Assembly (NCBI RefSeq): GCF_006539885.1
Contig: NZ_BJNW01000013.1
Location: 1-64,000 of the forward strand
Direction of reading: 5' to 3'
DNA: 64,000 nt
DNA from: Kocuria varians
GTDB lineage: Bacteria > Actinomycetota > Actinomycetes > Actinomycetales > Micrococcaceae
Each line of letters starts with the position of its first letter. Position 1 is the first letter of the stretch. The notes beneath the pieces are model-generated. The model was given only the letters and a program-made list of their open reading frames with translations. It made no database searches and was not told the origin of the DNA. A program made the position numbers and the translations under genes. Shown piece by piece: positions 8,330 to 17,367 of this stretch.

Positions 8330-10216
8330 ATGCAATTTCATCAGAACGGATACGTCTCCGAGGATCCCCGCGTGGAAGAGGCCCGCGGCTACGGCGTGGA
8401 CCGTGCCGAGGACCTCCCGGAGACCATGGACGTGCTCATCGTCGGCTCCGGCCCGGCCGGTGTGATTGCGGCGGCGCAGCTCTCCCAGTACCCGGACGTG
8501 AGCACCCGGTTGATCGAGCGCCGCCCGGGCCGTCTGGAGATCGGCCAGGCGGACGGCATCCAGGCCCGCAGCGTGGAGACCTTCCAGTCCTTCGGGTTCG
8601 CGCAGGAGATCATCCAGGAGGCGTTCATGCTCCAGGAGATGTGCTTCTGGAACCCGGACCCCACGAACCCGCAGAACATCGTGCGCACGGGCCGCCCCGC
8701 GGACGACCCCCACGGCATCTCCGAGTTCCCGCACATGATCGTGAACCAGGCGCGCGTGCTCGACTACTTCCTGCGTGCCGCCAAGCGCGGCCCCGGGCGG
8801 ATCGAGCCGGACTACGGGATCGAGTTCGTGGGCCTGGAGGTTGACCAGGAGCAGGAGTACCCGGTGGCCGTCACGGTCCGTCACGTGGCCGGTCCGCGCG
8901 AGGGCGAGGAGCGCACGGTGCGCGCCAAGTACGTCTTCGGCTGCGACGGCGCCGCATCCCGCGTGCGCAAGGCGATCGGCCGCAAGCTCGAGGGCCAGGG
9001 GGCCAACCACGCGTGGGGCGTCATGGACGTGCTCGCCAACACCGACTTCCCGGACATCCGCACCAAGTGCGCGATCAACTCCGTGAACGGCTCCATCCTG
9101 CACATCCCCCGCGAGGGCGGCCTGCTCTTCCGCATGTACGTGGACCTGGGCGAGGTGCCCGAGGACGACAACCACGAGATCCGCAAGACCCCCGTGGAGG
9201 AGGTCATCCGCCGGGCCAACCAGATCATCCACCCCTACAGCGTGGACGTGAAGTCCGTGGCGTGGTCCTCCGTGTACGAGGTGGGCCACCGCCTCACGGA
9301 CCACTTCGACGACGTCGACACCGAGGACCGCGGCACCCGCTGCCCCCGCGTGTTCATCGCCGGGGACGCCTGCCACACCCACTCGGCGAAGGCCGGGCAG
9401 GGCATGAACGTGTCCATGCAGGACGGCTGGAACCTGGGCTGGAAACTCGGCGCGGTGCTCTCCGGCCGGGCGGACGAGTCCCTCCTGGACACCTACTCCG
9501 AGGAGCGCCAGGAGATCGCCAAGAACCTGATCGACTTCGACCGCGAGTGGTCCACCCTGATGGCCACGCCGCAGGACAAGCTCCCGGACCCCAAGTACCT
9601 GGAGGAGTTCTACGTCAAGACCGCCGAGTTCCCGGCAGGCTTCATGACCGAGTACAAGCCCTCCATGATCGTTGCGGGCACCGAGCACCAGGACCTCGCG
9701 GAAGGCTGGCCCGTGGGCAAGCGCTTCAAGTCCGCGCGGGTGCAGCGCGTGTGCGACTCGATGGTCGTGCACCAGGGCCACGAGGCCACCGCGGACGGCC
9801 GCTGGCGCATCCACGTGTACGCGGACCCCGCCGTGGCCGGCGCGGACTCCCCCACCACCGCGTTCGCCGAGTGGTGGCAGAACGACCCCGCCTCCCCGCT
9901 GCAGGCCCACCGCCGCGAGGGCGACGGCGACGCCACGCTCTTCGACCTGGACGTCACCTACCAGCAGGCCTACACGGACGTGGACATCAACGCCGTGCCG
10001 CGCGCGTTCAAGCCGCAGGTGGGACCGCTCGAGCTGAACTACTGGGAGCGCGTGTACGCGGCCATCCCCGGTGAGGACGTCTTCGACCTGCGGAAGATCA
10101 GCCGCGACGGCGCCGTGGTGGTCGTCCGACCGGACCACTACGTGGCCGCGGTGCTCCCGCTGGACGCCACCGCTGAGCTCGCGGCGTTCTTCGACGGTTT
10201 CCTGCGCACGAACTGA
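8330..10216 (+). CDS. FAD-dependent aromatic ring hydroxylase (3-hydroxybenzoate 4-monooxygenase/phenol hydroxylase type)
   Basis: This 628-residue group A flavoprotein monooxygenase has a dinucleotide-binding GSGPAGVIAA (about residues 37-46), the FAD/NADPH motif around FGCDGAASRVRKAIG, and the flavin-ribityl GDACHTHSAKAGQGMN motif. A C-terminal thioredoxin-like domain is typical of the phenol hydroxylase/MobA branch. MobA hydroxylates 3-hydroxybenzoate para to its OH. By analogy, and because the gene faces the homoprotocatechuate cluster, I infer that it converts 3-hydroxyphenylacetate (or the 4-isomer) to homoprotocatechuate. It would replace a two-component HpaBC, which is absent here. 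A ribosome binding site (ACAGGAGAAACC) precedes the ATG. The gene ends before a strong hairpin. Confidence 0.9.
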   Translation: MQFHQNGYVSEDPRVEEARGYGVDRAEDLPETMDVLIVGSGPAGVIAAAQLSQYPDVSTRLIERRPGRLEIGQADGIQARSVETFQSFGFAQEIIQEAFMLQEMCFWNPDPTNPQNIVRTGRPADDPHGISEFPHMIVNQARVLDYFLRAAKRGPGRIEPDYGIEFVGLEVDQEQEYPVAVTVRHVAGPREGEERTVRAKYVFGCDGAASRVRKAIGRKLEGQGANHAWGVMDVLANTDFPDIRTKCAINSVNGSILHIPREGGLLFRMYVDLGEVPEDDNHEIRKTPVEEVIRRANQIIHPYSVDVKSVAWSSVYEVGHRLTDHFDDVDTEDRGTRCPRVFIAGDACHTHSAKAGQGMNVSMQDGWNLGWKLGAVLSGRADESLLDTYSEERQEIAKNLIDFDREWSTLMATPQDKLPDPKYLEEFYVKTAEFPAGFMTEYKPSMIVAGTEHQDLAEGWPVGKRFKSARVQRVCDSMVVHQGHEATADGRWRIHVYADPAVAGADSPTTAFAEWWQNDPASPLQAHRREGDGDATLFDLDVTYQQAYTDVDINAVPRAFKPQVGPLELNYWERVYAAIPGEDVFDLRKISRDGAVVVVRPDHYVAAVLPLDATAELAAFFDGFLRTN

Positions 10217-10238
10217 TCCACCGGGGCGGCCCGGTCAC

Positions 10239-10290
10239 ACGACGAAACCCGTCGTGTATCGCTTGGGGGATGCACGACGGGTTTCGTCGT
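10239..10290. terminator. bidirectional terminator hairpin
   Basis: The arms 10239-10256 and 10273-10290 are 18-bp perfect complements around a 16-base loop, between two convergent genes (the hydroxylase and encapsulin). The arms contain AAACCC/GGGTTT and no long T-tract. Confidence 0.8.
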
Positions 10291-10366
10291 GGTTGGGCTG
10301 CCGGACGGCCCGTCAGTCGGGTGCTACGCGGGCGGGACGCCCCGGCCCGGCGCAGCGGGACTCGCC

Positions 10367-11167
10367 TCAGCGGGAGATCACCACGCTGGCCTCCGAGGTG
10401 TTGACCCGGAAGGTGAGCGTCTCGCGCAGGTAGAGGTCCACGGTCTCGGCGGTGTGGGACGTGTAGCCGATCGCCGTGTCCTGGCCCAGATGCAGCTCGT
10501 AGTCACCGCCGCGCGCGGAGACCAGCAGGGCGTCGTCGAGCGCGGGGGCCCAGATGATGCTGCCGTCGCCCAGGATCCGCTGGATGTGGTCGTGGACCGG
10601 GTAGCCGTGGTCCGTGGTCTCGGTGACCTCCGTGTAGAGGTCCGCGGGCAGCAGCAGGTTGTACGGGCCCGCCACGCCGGCCAGGCGCAGCTCGGTCTTG
10701 GCCTTGGCCACCGCGTTCGGGAACTCGCGGACGTCCTGCGGCATGGTGACGCGCTCGTTGTCGCTGGCCGGGGCGATGCCCTGGATGCCGGCGGCGTCCG
10801 AGCCGTAGAACACGGTGCGGTCCTCGGCGGAGGCCAGGGCCACGGCGGCGTCCTTCACGGGCTGCCAGTCCGGGTCCGTGGCGCCGCGCTCGACGTCGTC
10901 CACGTCCGAGCGCTTGACCGTGAACGGCGCGCGCAGCTCCACCACGCGCACCACGTGGCGCTGCAGCGCCTCCACACCCGGGGTGTCCGCGGCCACAGGG
11001 CTGACGTGGCCCGTGCCCAGCGCGGAGAACTCGGCCCCGGCGGGGTCCGGCATGTCCACGGTGCGGCGGGCCGCCACGCGGGCCTTGAAGGTCCGGCGGG
11101 CCTCGTCGCCCATGTCGGCCCACGCAGCGGATGAGATGGGAGCGAGGTCCCTGTACAGGTTGTTCAT
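10367..11167 (-). CDS. enc: encapsulin shell protein (linocin M18 family)
   Basis: This is a 266-residue encapsulin of the HK97 capsid fold. It self-assembles into a closed proteinaceous nanocompartment. Family landmarks are the N-terminal MNNLYRDLAPIS, WADMGDEARRTFK, the central GTDAAGI-like segment (YGSDAAGIQGIAP) and the C-terminal ETVDLYLRETLTFRVN. The size is that of family 1 encapsulins of about 260-270 residues. It is preceded by the DyP peroxidase gene on the same strand with a 46-bp gap, forming the classic cargo-shell pair. The ATG at 11167 is preceded by AAGGAGT. The in-frame extension upstream lies within the dyp gene and is not used. Confidence 0.95.
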   Translation of the reverse strand: MNNLYRDLAPISSAAWADMGDEARRTFKARVAARRTVDMPDPAGAEFSALGTGHVSPVAADTPGVEALQRHVVRVVELRAPFTVKRSDVDDVERGATDPDWQPVKDAAVALASAEDRTVFYGSDAAGIQGIAPASDNERVTMPQDVREFPNAVAKAKTELRLAGVAGPYNLLLPADLYTEVTETTDHGYPVHDHIQRILGDGSIIWAPALDDALLVSARGGDYELHLGQDTAIGYTSHTAETVDLYLRETLTFRVNTSEASVVISR

Positions 11168-11213
11168 CGTCAACTCCTTGGGTTGGTTGGTCGAGTGGTG
11201 TGCCCGGCCCGTG

Positions 11214-12239
11214 TCAGGACTTCTTGAGGCTGCCGATGCCCAGCGACCCGTCCGCCGAGGCGGCGGGGGCGGCGTCCTCGTCCGCAGCGTCGACGCCGGC
11301 GGACGTGCTCTGGGCGGGCACCGTGGTGGGGTCGTCCAGGAAGGACTTGGGGGGCGCGAAGAACAGGCCACCCGTGACCGCGGTGGAGAAGTCGAGGATG
11401 CGGTCGTACGTGCCCGGCGGGTTGCCGATGAACATGTTCTCGAGCATCGTCTCGGTGATCGCCGGGTCCGCGGCGTAGCCGATGAAGTAGGTGCCGAACT
11501 CCTGCGAGCCCACTTCCCCGAAGGGCATGTTGTCCCGCATGATCTCGCGGGCGTGGCCGTCCACGTCGTCGAGGTCGTTGAGCGCCACGTGCGAGTTCGC
11601 GGGCTTCTGCTCGTCCGGCATCTCGATGTCCTCGAGCTTGGAACGGCCGATCACCCGCTCCTGCTCCCCGGTGGACAGCGCCTCCCACTCGCTCATCTCG
11701 TGCAGGTACTTCTGCACGATCACGTAGCTGCCGCCGCGGTAGGCCGGGTCCTGGTCCCCCACGACCGCGGCCGTCTGGGCCTCGTCCCCCTCCGGGTTGG
11801 CGGTGCCGTCCACGAAGCCCAGCAGGTCCCGCTCCTCGAAGAACTTGAAGCCGTGGACCTCGTCCTGGACCTGCGTGTACGGGCGCAGCCGGGTCATCAG
11901 CTGCTTGGCCAGCTCGAAGCAGACGTCCTGCGTGCCCGCCCGCAGGTGGATCAGCAGGTCGCCGGGGGTGGCCGGTGCGGAGTGGACGTCCCCGTGGAAC
12001 TCCTTGAACGGGTGCAGGTCCTTGGGCAGGGGAGCGTCGAAGAGCCGACCCCAGGCGTCGTGCCCGATGCCCACCACGCACAGCAGGTTGCTCGTGGGCA
12101 CGCGGAACGAGACCGCCTTGGTCAGGTCCGAGACGCCGGTGAGGACGTCCGCCACCTGCGCCTCCGCACCCTCGTTGACGGTGAGGACCAGGAACATGGC
12201 GGCATTGGCCGGTGGGGCCACGATCTTCTGAGTGGGCAT
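11214..12239 (-). CDS. dyp: dye-decolorizing peroxidase, encapsulin cargo
   Basis: This 341-residue DyP-type heme peroxidase has the signature GFVDGTANPEG with the distal catalytic Asp144. A conserved histidine in NSHVALND is the probable proximal heme ligand. After the catalytic domain there is an Ala/Asp/Ser-rich linker (about residues 300-328). The C-terminus, SLGIGSLKKS, is a near-textbook encapsulin-targeting peptide. The enzyme oxidises phenolic and other substrates with peroxide and should be packaged in the shell encoded next door. The ATG at 12239 follows GGAGGCAC. Confidence 0.95.
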   Translation of the reverse strand: MPTQKIVAPPANAAMFLVLTVNEGAEAQVADVLTGVSDLTKAVSFRVPTSNLLCVVGIGHDAWGRLFDAPLPKDLHPFKEFHGDVHSAPATPGDLLIHLRAGTQDVCFELAKQLMTRLRPYTQVQDEVHGFKFFEERDLLGFVDGTANPEGDEAQTAAVVGDQDPAYRGGSYVIVQKYLHEMSEWEALSTGEQERVIGRSKLEDIEMPDEQKPANSHVALNDLDDVDGHAREIMRDNMPFGEVGSQEFGTYFIGYAADPAITETMLENMFIGNPPGTYDRILDFSTAVTGGLFFAPPKSFLDDPTTVPAQSTSAGVDAADEDAAPAASADGSLGIGSLKKS

Positions 12240-12468
12240 GGTGCCTCCGTGGGTGAGCGGGCTACCGTTGCGGGCCGTTGACTGCCTCCACACTATCCCC
12301 CTGAGTGCGGAGCCCCGGGAGGGAACGCCGGTTCCCGGAGGCGGGTCCCGAGGGCGCCACCCGTCGGGTGTCCCTCACGACGACGCCGACGGCGCCGCCG
12401 GCCTGGGTGCGCGGAACCCGTCCCGCTCAGCACACCGCGGGCCCACGTCCGTCACGACGCCGGGACCT

Positions 12469-13482
12469 TCAGAGCCCTCGGAAGAGATCGACGACGTTGG
12501 CCGCCGTGGTCTCGCGGCACCCCGCGAAACCGGTGCCGGCCCACAGGTTCAGCCCCTCGGGGTCGTCCGCGGAAGCCGCCCGCAGCGGTGCGGTCATGTA
12601 GTGGACCTGCGGGTAGCCGGGCACCTGCGCGGCGGCGAGGCGGTCCGTGAAGCGGTTGCGCAGGGCGCGGGCCGCCCGCCCGGAGAACACCCGGGTCACC
12701 ACGGTCTCCTCGTGCTCGCCGCCCAGCAGCGCGCGGCGGTGGGCGGGCTTGGTTCCCGCCTCCTGCGCGGTGAGGAACAGGGTCCCCACCTGCACGGCGT
12801 CCGCGCCGCGCTCGAGGAGGTCAGCGGCGTCGTCGCGCCCGGACACGCCACCCGCCGCGATCAGCGGCAGCGCGGTCTGCTCGCGCACGCTGCTCACGAG
12901 GTCCGCGGTGGAGATCTCCTGCGGGGTCTTCGCCTGGCCGTGGGTGGCGCGGTGGCCGCCCGCCTCCGCGCCCTGCACGACGACCGCGTCCGGGTCGAGG
13001 GCCAGCGCCGCGGTGAACTCCGCCTCGTCCGTGGCGTTGAGGATCACGGCGGTGCCCACGGACCGCAACCGGGCGACGTCGTCCACGGACGGCAGGCCGA
13101 ACGTGAAGGAGACCGCCGGGACCGGCTGGGCCACCAGGTGGTCGAGCTTGGCGGCGTAGTGGTCGTCCGTGTACTCGCCCGGCCGCGGCGCGGGCACGCC
13201 CAGCTCTGCGGCCAGGGGCGCGAGGGCGTCCGCGAAAGCGTCCAGCTGCGCGGGGTCCGAGGGGTCCTGCTCGGGCGTGAAGAGGTTCACGCCGAAGCGG
13301 TCCGTGCGCTCGGCGACCTTGCGGATCTCCGCCGCCATGGCCTCGGTGGTCTTGTAGCCGGCGGCCAGCATGCCCAGTCCCCCGGCTCGGGCGACGGCGA
13401 CCGCGAGCGCCGCCGTGGACGGCCCACCCGCCATGGGGGCCTGGACCACGGGGACCTGCAGCGCGCTCAGGGGATTGGACAT
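12469..13482 (-). CDS. nitronate monooxygenase (2-nitropropane dioxygenase family)
   Basis: This 337-residue FMN-dependent TIM barrel begins QVPVVQAPMAGGPSTAALA, the family N-terminal FMN loop. It contains VVQGAEAGGHR with the catalytic histidine and the phosphate-binding PLIAAGGVSGRDD and GADAVQVGTLFLT. It oxidises propionate-3-nitronate or alkyl nitronates. The DDAA following GGVSGR is encoded by a copy of the dispersed GACGACGCCGC motif. It is divergent from the NUDIX gene with only 23 bp between starts. Confidence 0.92.
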   Translation of the reverse strand: MSNPLSALQVPVVQAPMAGGPSTAALAVAVARAGGLGMLAAGYKTTEAMAAEIRKVAERTDRFGVNLFTPEQDPSDPAQLDAFADALAPLAAELGVPAPRPGEYTDDHYAAKLDHLVAQPVPAVSFTFGLPSVDDVARLRSVGTAVILNATDEAEFTAALALDPDAVVVQGAEAGGHRATHGQAKTPQEISTADLVSSVREQTALPLIAAGGVSGRDDAADLLERGADAVQVGTLFLTAQEAGTKPAHRRALLGGEHEETVVTRVFSGRAARALRNRFTDRLAAAQVPGYPQVHYMTAPLRAASADDPEGLNLWAGTGFAGCRETTAANVVDLFRGL

Positions 13483-13505
13483 GGTGGCTCCTTAGACTGG
13501 CGGTC

Positions 13506-14024
13506 GTGTTCGACTCCCATGATGCGCGCCGCGCCCCCGTTCCGTCCTCCCCCGTGACCCACCCGGTGACTTCGGAGGTCGACGACGCCGCCCCCTCCCG
13601 TCCCGTCATCAAGGTCACCGGGGTGGTGCTGCGCCGCGCGGCGGACGGCCACGCACTGACCGTGCGCAAGCGCGGGACCGGGATGTTCATGTTCCCCGGT
13701 GGCAAGCCGGAGGCGGACGAGACCCCGCGCGAGGCCGGGATCCGGGAGGTCCGCGAGGAGCTGGGGCTCGAGCTGCCCCCGGAGGACCTCGTGCTCGTGG
13801 GCGAGTGGCACACGGACGCCGCCAACGAGCCCGGACACGCGCTGCACAGCCACGTGTTCCTCAGCACCGTGCCGCTCACGGAGACGCCCATACCCGCCGC
13901 GGAGATCGAGGAGCTGCGCTGGCAGCCGCTCGACGGCGTGGAGGGCGTTGAGGACCTCGCCCCGCTCTCCCGCTGGTACGCGCTGCCGGTGGTGCGGAGC
14001 GCGGGGAGTTGGCCCCGCCGCTAG
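13506..14024 (+). CDS. NUDIX hydrolase
   Basis: The 172-residue protein has a complete NUDIX box, G(x5)E(x7)REVREELG, at about residues 66-88, with the metal-binding REVREE core. It should hydrolyse a nucleoside diphosphate linked to another moiety; the substrate is unknown. The first about 35 residues are a disordered leader that contains DDAA from a GACGACGCCGC motif copy. The GTG at 13506 lacks an obvious ribosome binding site, so the mRNA may be leaderless or the start may lie at a later GTG before the NUDIX fold. It is nearly end-to-end with the next gene (3' gap 2 bp). Confidence 0.88.
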   Translation: MFDSHDARRAPVPSSPVTHPVTSEVDDAAPSRPVIKVTGVVLRRAADGHALTVRKRGTGMFMFPGGKPEADETPREAGIREVREELGLELPPEDLVLVGEWHTDAANEPGHALHSHVFLSTVPLTETPIPAAEIEELRWQPLDGVEGVEDLAPLSRWYALPVVRSAGSWPRR

Positions 14025-14026
14025 GG

Positions 14027-14434
14027 TCAGGGTTGCTGACCCGGCACGCTCCTGGCTTCGTCCCTGGGTGGAATCTTCCCCCAGGCTTCGAGTCTTCCCA
14101 CTCGGAACCGGCGCAGGGCCAGCTGTCCACCGGCAAAAATGATTGCGTAGATGGCAGGCACGACCAGCGAATCCCGGACGATTTCATGCGGCCAGATTGT
14201 CAGCGTCAACACCGTGATCAGTCCCAGCACAGCGAGGAAAATCACCACAGCCAGAAACACCGCACGCAACACTGTGTGGGGATAGTACGGATCTGCCTTC
14301 AGGATCTCCTAACGCCTCGTATCCGAGCCGTGTGGGCCGGCACGTCGGGCATGATCGTCCCCGGCCCGGTGGGTGTTGCCTGCTTCTGCTCCGCCGGCTT
14401 GCTGCCCGGCCGCGTTCTGTTCGCTCGTGGACAT
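14027..14434 (-). pseudogene. small membrane protein interrupted by an in-frame amber codon
   Basis: The reading frame from the ATG at 14434 encodes a 41-residue hydrophilic, Gly/Ala/Asp-rich segment and stops at TAG (14311-14309). The same frame continues EILKADPYYPHTVLRAVF and two membrane segments to 14027, giving 136 codons in all. The downstream part alone could start at the GTG at 14272 (81 residues). The even continuation across the TAG suggests a nonsense mutation, for example CAG to TAG. I do not recognise the family. The neighbouring transporter also contains an in-frame TAG. Confidence 0.55.
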
Positions 14435-14574
14435 CGCTGTCTCACCCGCTCCGGTTTCTTCCACCGGGACTCTCCCGGCCTTCCACCGTCCCAGACTGGA
14501 CGGGCCCGCACAATGGCCGATCGGCCACTTCTCGCACGCCCCGCCCGGCCAGGTGTCGCGCACGCGGCCGGCCA

Positions 14575-14610
14575 CGCGGCGTCGTCATCCCTTGGGCCGA
14601 CGACGCCGCG
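14575..14610. terminator. inverted pair of the GACGACGCCGC motif
   Basis: Perfect 12-bp arms lie at 14575-14586 and 14599-14610 with a 12-base loop. Each arm is one copy of the dispersed motif plus a flanking base. It lies just beyond the 3' end of the DHA2 transporter pseudogene and could terminate its transcript. There is no T-tract. Confidence 0.65.
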
Positions 14611-14621
14611 CACGGCCCCGC

Positions 14622-16289
14622 TCAGGCCGCCGCCTTCTCCTCCCGGCGGGCGGAGCGGCGGACCTGCAGGGCGCCGATGAAGCCCAGCACGATGAACCCG
14701 GTGGCGATCACGAGCGCCCACTGCGTCGCATGCGTGAAGCCGGTGGCGAGCGCGTCCACGACGTGCTGCGTCTCCGGACCCAGGGGGTGCTGCGGGGCCT
14801 GCTCACGCAGATGGGGGATCATGCCGCCGGCGGACTGGCGAGTGGCCTCCGCGAGCTGGTCCGCGTGCGCGGAGTCCAGGCCGGTGCCGCTCAGCGCGGC
14901 GGGCAGGGTGAGCCCCATGAACACGGACAGCGCGGCTCCCGCGAAGGCGGTGCCGAGCGCGGAGCCGATCTGGCGCACGGTGCTCTGCGTGGCGGACGCC
15001 TGGCCCGACGCCGCCACGGGGACGTCCCGCAGGACCGTGCCGGTGAGCTGCGCGGAGGCGAGCCCCAGGCCCACGCCGTAGACCACGAGCGGCAGTGCGA
15101 TCAGCCATGCGGACGTGCTGGGTCCCATGAGCAGCCCGAGCACGGCCACGCCCACGACCTCGAGCCCCAGGCCGATCAGCACGGTCCCCGGGGCACCGAA
15201 CCTCGCGGCGAGGTGCCGTGCGGAGGCACCCGAGATGAACGCACCCACCGCCATGGCGGCAAGCACCAGGCCGGACTGCATGATGTCCAGACCCAGCACG
15301 TTGGTCAGGTAGAGCGGCAGCACGAAGATGATGGCGAACTAGCCCACGGCCACCATGGCGGCCGCCAGGTTGCCCCACGAGAACGTGCGCACTTGGAAGA
15401 GGTTGAGATTCAGCAGGGCCGAGCGGCGCACGCGGGCGCGGTGGCGCTCCCACACCACGAACAGCGCCAGCGCCACGACCCCCCACCACGAGCGCGACCG
15501 CCACGACGGACACGGCCGCCGTGGCGGGCCACACCCATCCGAAGATCGAGAAGTCCGCCGTGGGGGTGAGCCAGCCGACGGCCGGTCCCTCGATGATCGC
15601 GAAGACCAACGCCCCGAACGCCAGGGCGCTGAGCATGGCGCCGTCCACCTCCGCGCCGCGTTCCCGCACGTCGCTGCGGGTGTTGGTGATGCTGCGCCAC
15701 CCCACCGCGGCAATGATCGCGGCCAGGGGCAGGTTCACCAGGAAGATCCAGTGCCAGGACGCCCAGTGGGTCAGCGCACCGCCCACCAGCGGGCCGATCG
15801 CCGCCGCGCCGGACATCACCGCACCCCACACGCCGAACGCCGGCCCCCGGTACTTGCCACGGAACAGGGCGTTCACCGTGGACAGCGTGGACGGCATGAT
15901 GAACGCCGCCCCCAGCGCCTGCACCGCGCGGGAGGAGATCAGCGCCCCCGCCGTCCCGGACAGCGCCGCGAGCAGGCTGCCCCCGGCGAAGACCAGCAGC
16001 CCCACCATGAAAATGGTCTGCGCCCCCACCGGTCCGCGAGCTTGCCCGTGGACAGCAGCAGCGCGGCGAGCAGCACCGCGTAGAGGTTGTTGACCCACTG
16101 CGCATCCGTGAGGTTGAGGTGCAGGTCCGAGATGATCGCGGGCAGAGCCACTCCCACGATCGTGCCGTCCAGCACGATCATCCCCAGCCCCGCGGCGAGC
16201 GCGCCGAGCGCCACCCAGTCCTGGCGTCGTGGCGCGGGTGCGCTCTCGACGTCGCTCGGTCGTGTTCCCGCCGCCGGTGTCGACGCCAT
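14622..16289 (-). pseudogene. DHA2-type (14-TM) MFS drug transporter, broken three times
   Basis: Pieces of one EmrB/QacA-like transporter are spread over three frame states. The N-terminus from the ATG at 16289 carries DGTIVGVALPAI and LADRWG. It shifts frame at the C5 run 16023-16027, continues through GAALISSRAVQALGAAFIMP-like helices, shifts again at the C6 run 15479-15484, and then meets an in-frame TAG at 15341-15339. The C-terminal helices continue in frame to 14622 (FVLPLYLTNVLGL onward). A GGAGG ribosome binding site precedes the ATG. The homopolymer shifts could be sequencing errors, but the TAG could not be explained that way, so I regard the gene as decayed. Confidence 0.85.
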
Positions 16290-16436
16290 GTTCCAGCCTC
16301 CGCAGATGGTCGGTGCCCCGCCCGTTCCGCGGCTCGGTGGCCGACGGCGCCGGGACGAGTTGTCCTGGCGGGAAGACTATCCGCTCGGCGCGTGCCGGTG
16401 CGCATGCATGGACCGTGCGTCCCGGCGGCGCGCGGT

Positions 16437-17321
16437 TCAGGTGCGGCGCATCACCGTGGCCGCGTCCACGGCGACGTCGCCGGTGCCGGGCGCCGCGGCG
16501 TCGTCGTCCGTGAGGCCAGGGAGGGTGACGTCCCAGAAGGGCGTGGGGCCCGTGATGCCGAGCTCCTCGCGGGGCACGGCGTGCGTGTCCTGGCTGCGGT
16601 CGTCCACCGGGGCGCGCAGCAGGGTGGCCGTGGCCCAGCCGTGGGTGAGGAGGTGGTGGTCGCTGTCCGGCTCCTCGGGCCCGGTCTCCGCGCTGTAGGT
16701 CACCGCGATGTGCTGTTCGTCCCCGCGCCCGATCTGCGCCTGGACGGCACCGAAACTCGCCAGGTGCGCGGGCTTCAGACCGCGCAGCCGCGCGGGGGCC
16801 ACGTCCGGGACGTTGAGGTTGAGGATCCACTCGTCGAACGGGCGCTCCTCCCAGTGCTCCAGCGCGAACCGGGTGACCAGCTGCGCGGTCTCCCAGTGCT
16901 GCGGGGCGCCGGAGGTGATGGACACCGCGATGCCCGGGATCCCGTGGGACGCCGCCGTCAGCACGGCTCCCACCGTGCCCGAGTGCAGCGTGGCCTTGCC
17001 CGTGTTCGCCCCCAGGTTCACCCCGGAGAGCACCATGTCCGGGCGCTGGCCGAACGCCCCGTACGAGGCCAGGAAGGCGATCAGCGCCGGGGCGGCCTTC
17101 ACGCCCACGCACTCCACGCCGTGGGGCATGCCGGGCGGAGCGGCCTCCACGAGCGCGATCCGGCCGTCGATCTCCTCGCCGGACAGGGATGCGCTCGCAC
17201 CGGAGTACTCCTCCGCGGGCGCGGCCACCTTCACGGTGTGGCCGCGCTCCAGTGCCGCCCGGGCGAGGACCGCGAGGCCCGGGGACGAGATGCCATCGTC
17301 ATTGGTGACCAGGATGTGCAT
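16437..17321 (-). CDS. surE: 5'/3'-nucleotidase SurE
   Basis: This 294-residue SurE starts MHILVTNDDGISSPG, the family's acidic metal-binding N-terminus. It continues with APAEEYSGASASLS (Ser/Asn pocket) and SGVNLGANTG with the metal-ligand Asn. SurE dephosphorylates nucleoside monophosphates in stress and stationary phase. The C-terminus contains TDDDAAAPG, encoded by a copy of the 14-bp dispersed motif in a nonconserved tail. An ATG at 17330 is an alternative start. Neither has a clear ribosome binding site, and I prefer 17321 because the family begins there. Confidence 0.9.
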   Translation of the reverse strand: MHILVTNDDGISSPGLAVLARAALERGHTVKVAAPAEEYSGASASLSGEEIDGRIALVEAAPPGMPHGVECVGVKAAPALIAFLASYGAFGQRPDMVLSGVNLGANTGKATLHSGTVGAVLTAASHGIPGIAVSITSGAPQHWETAQLVTRFALEHWEERPFDEWILNLNVPDVAPARLRGLKPAHLASFGAVQAQIGRGDEQHIAVTYSAETGPEEPDSDHHLLTHGWATATLLRAPVDDRSQDTHAVPREELGITGPTPFWDVTLPGLTDDDAAAPGTGDVAVDAATVMRRT

Positions 17322-17367
17322 GTGGACCATCGTGGCACGCGGCCCGCACCCGGACCAGGTGCGGACG

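Noticed and set aside
8234-10138. 634-codon minus-strand frame opposite the FAD hydroxylase
   Set aside because: Shadow frame of a gene with clear flavoprotein motifs; composition is His/Val/Gly/Arg biased.
14299-14721. minus-strand frame upstream of the small membrane protein
   Set aside because: Low-complexity shadow crossing a hairpin; only the in-frame part after the ATG at 14434 looks related to the membrane protein.
14309-15341. amber codons as a sign of pyrrolysine or recoding
   Set aside because: No pyl genes, suppressor tRNA or other readthrough signals are visible, and the adjacent gene also has frameshifts. Gene decay is the simpler reading.
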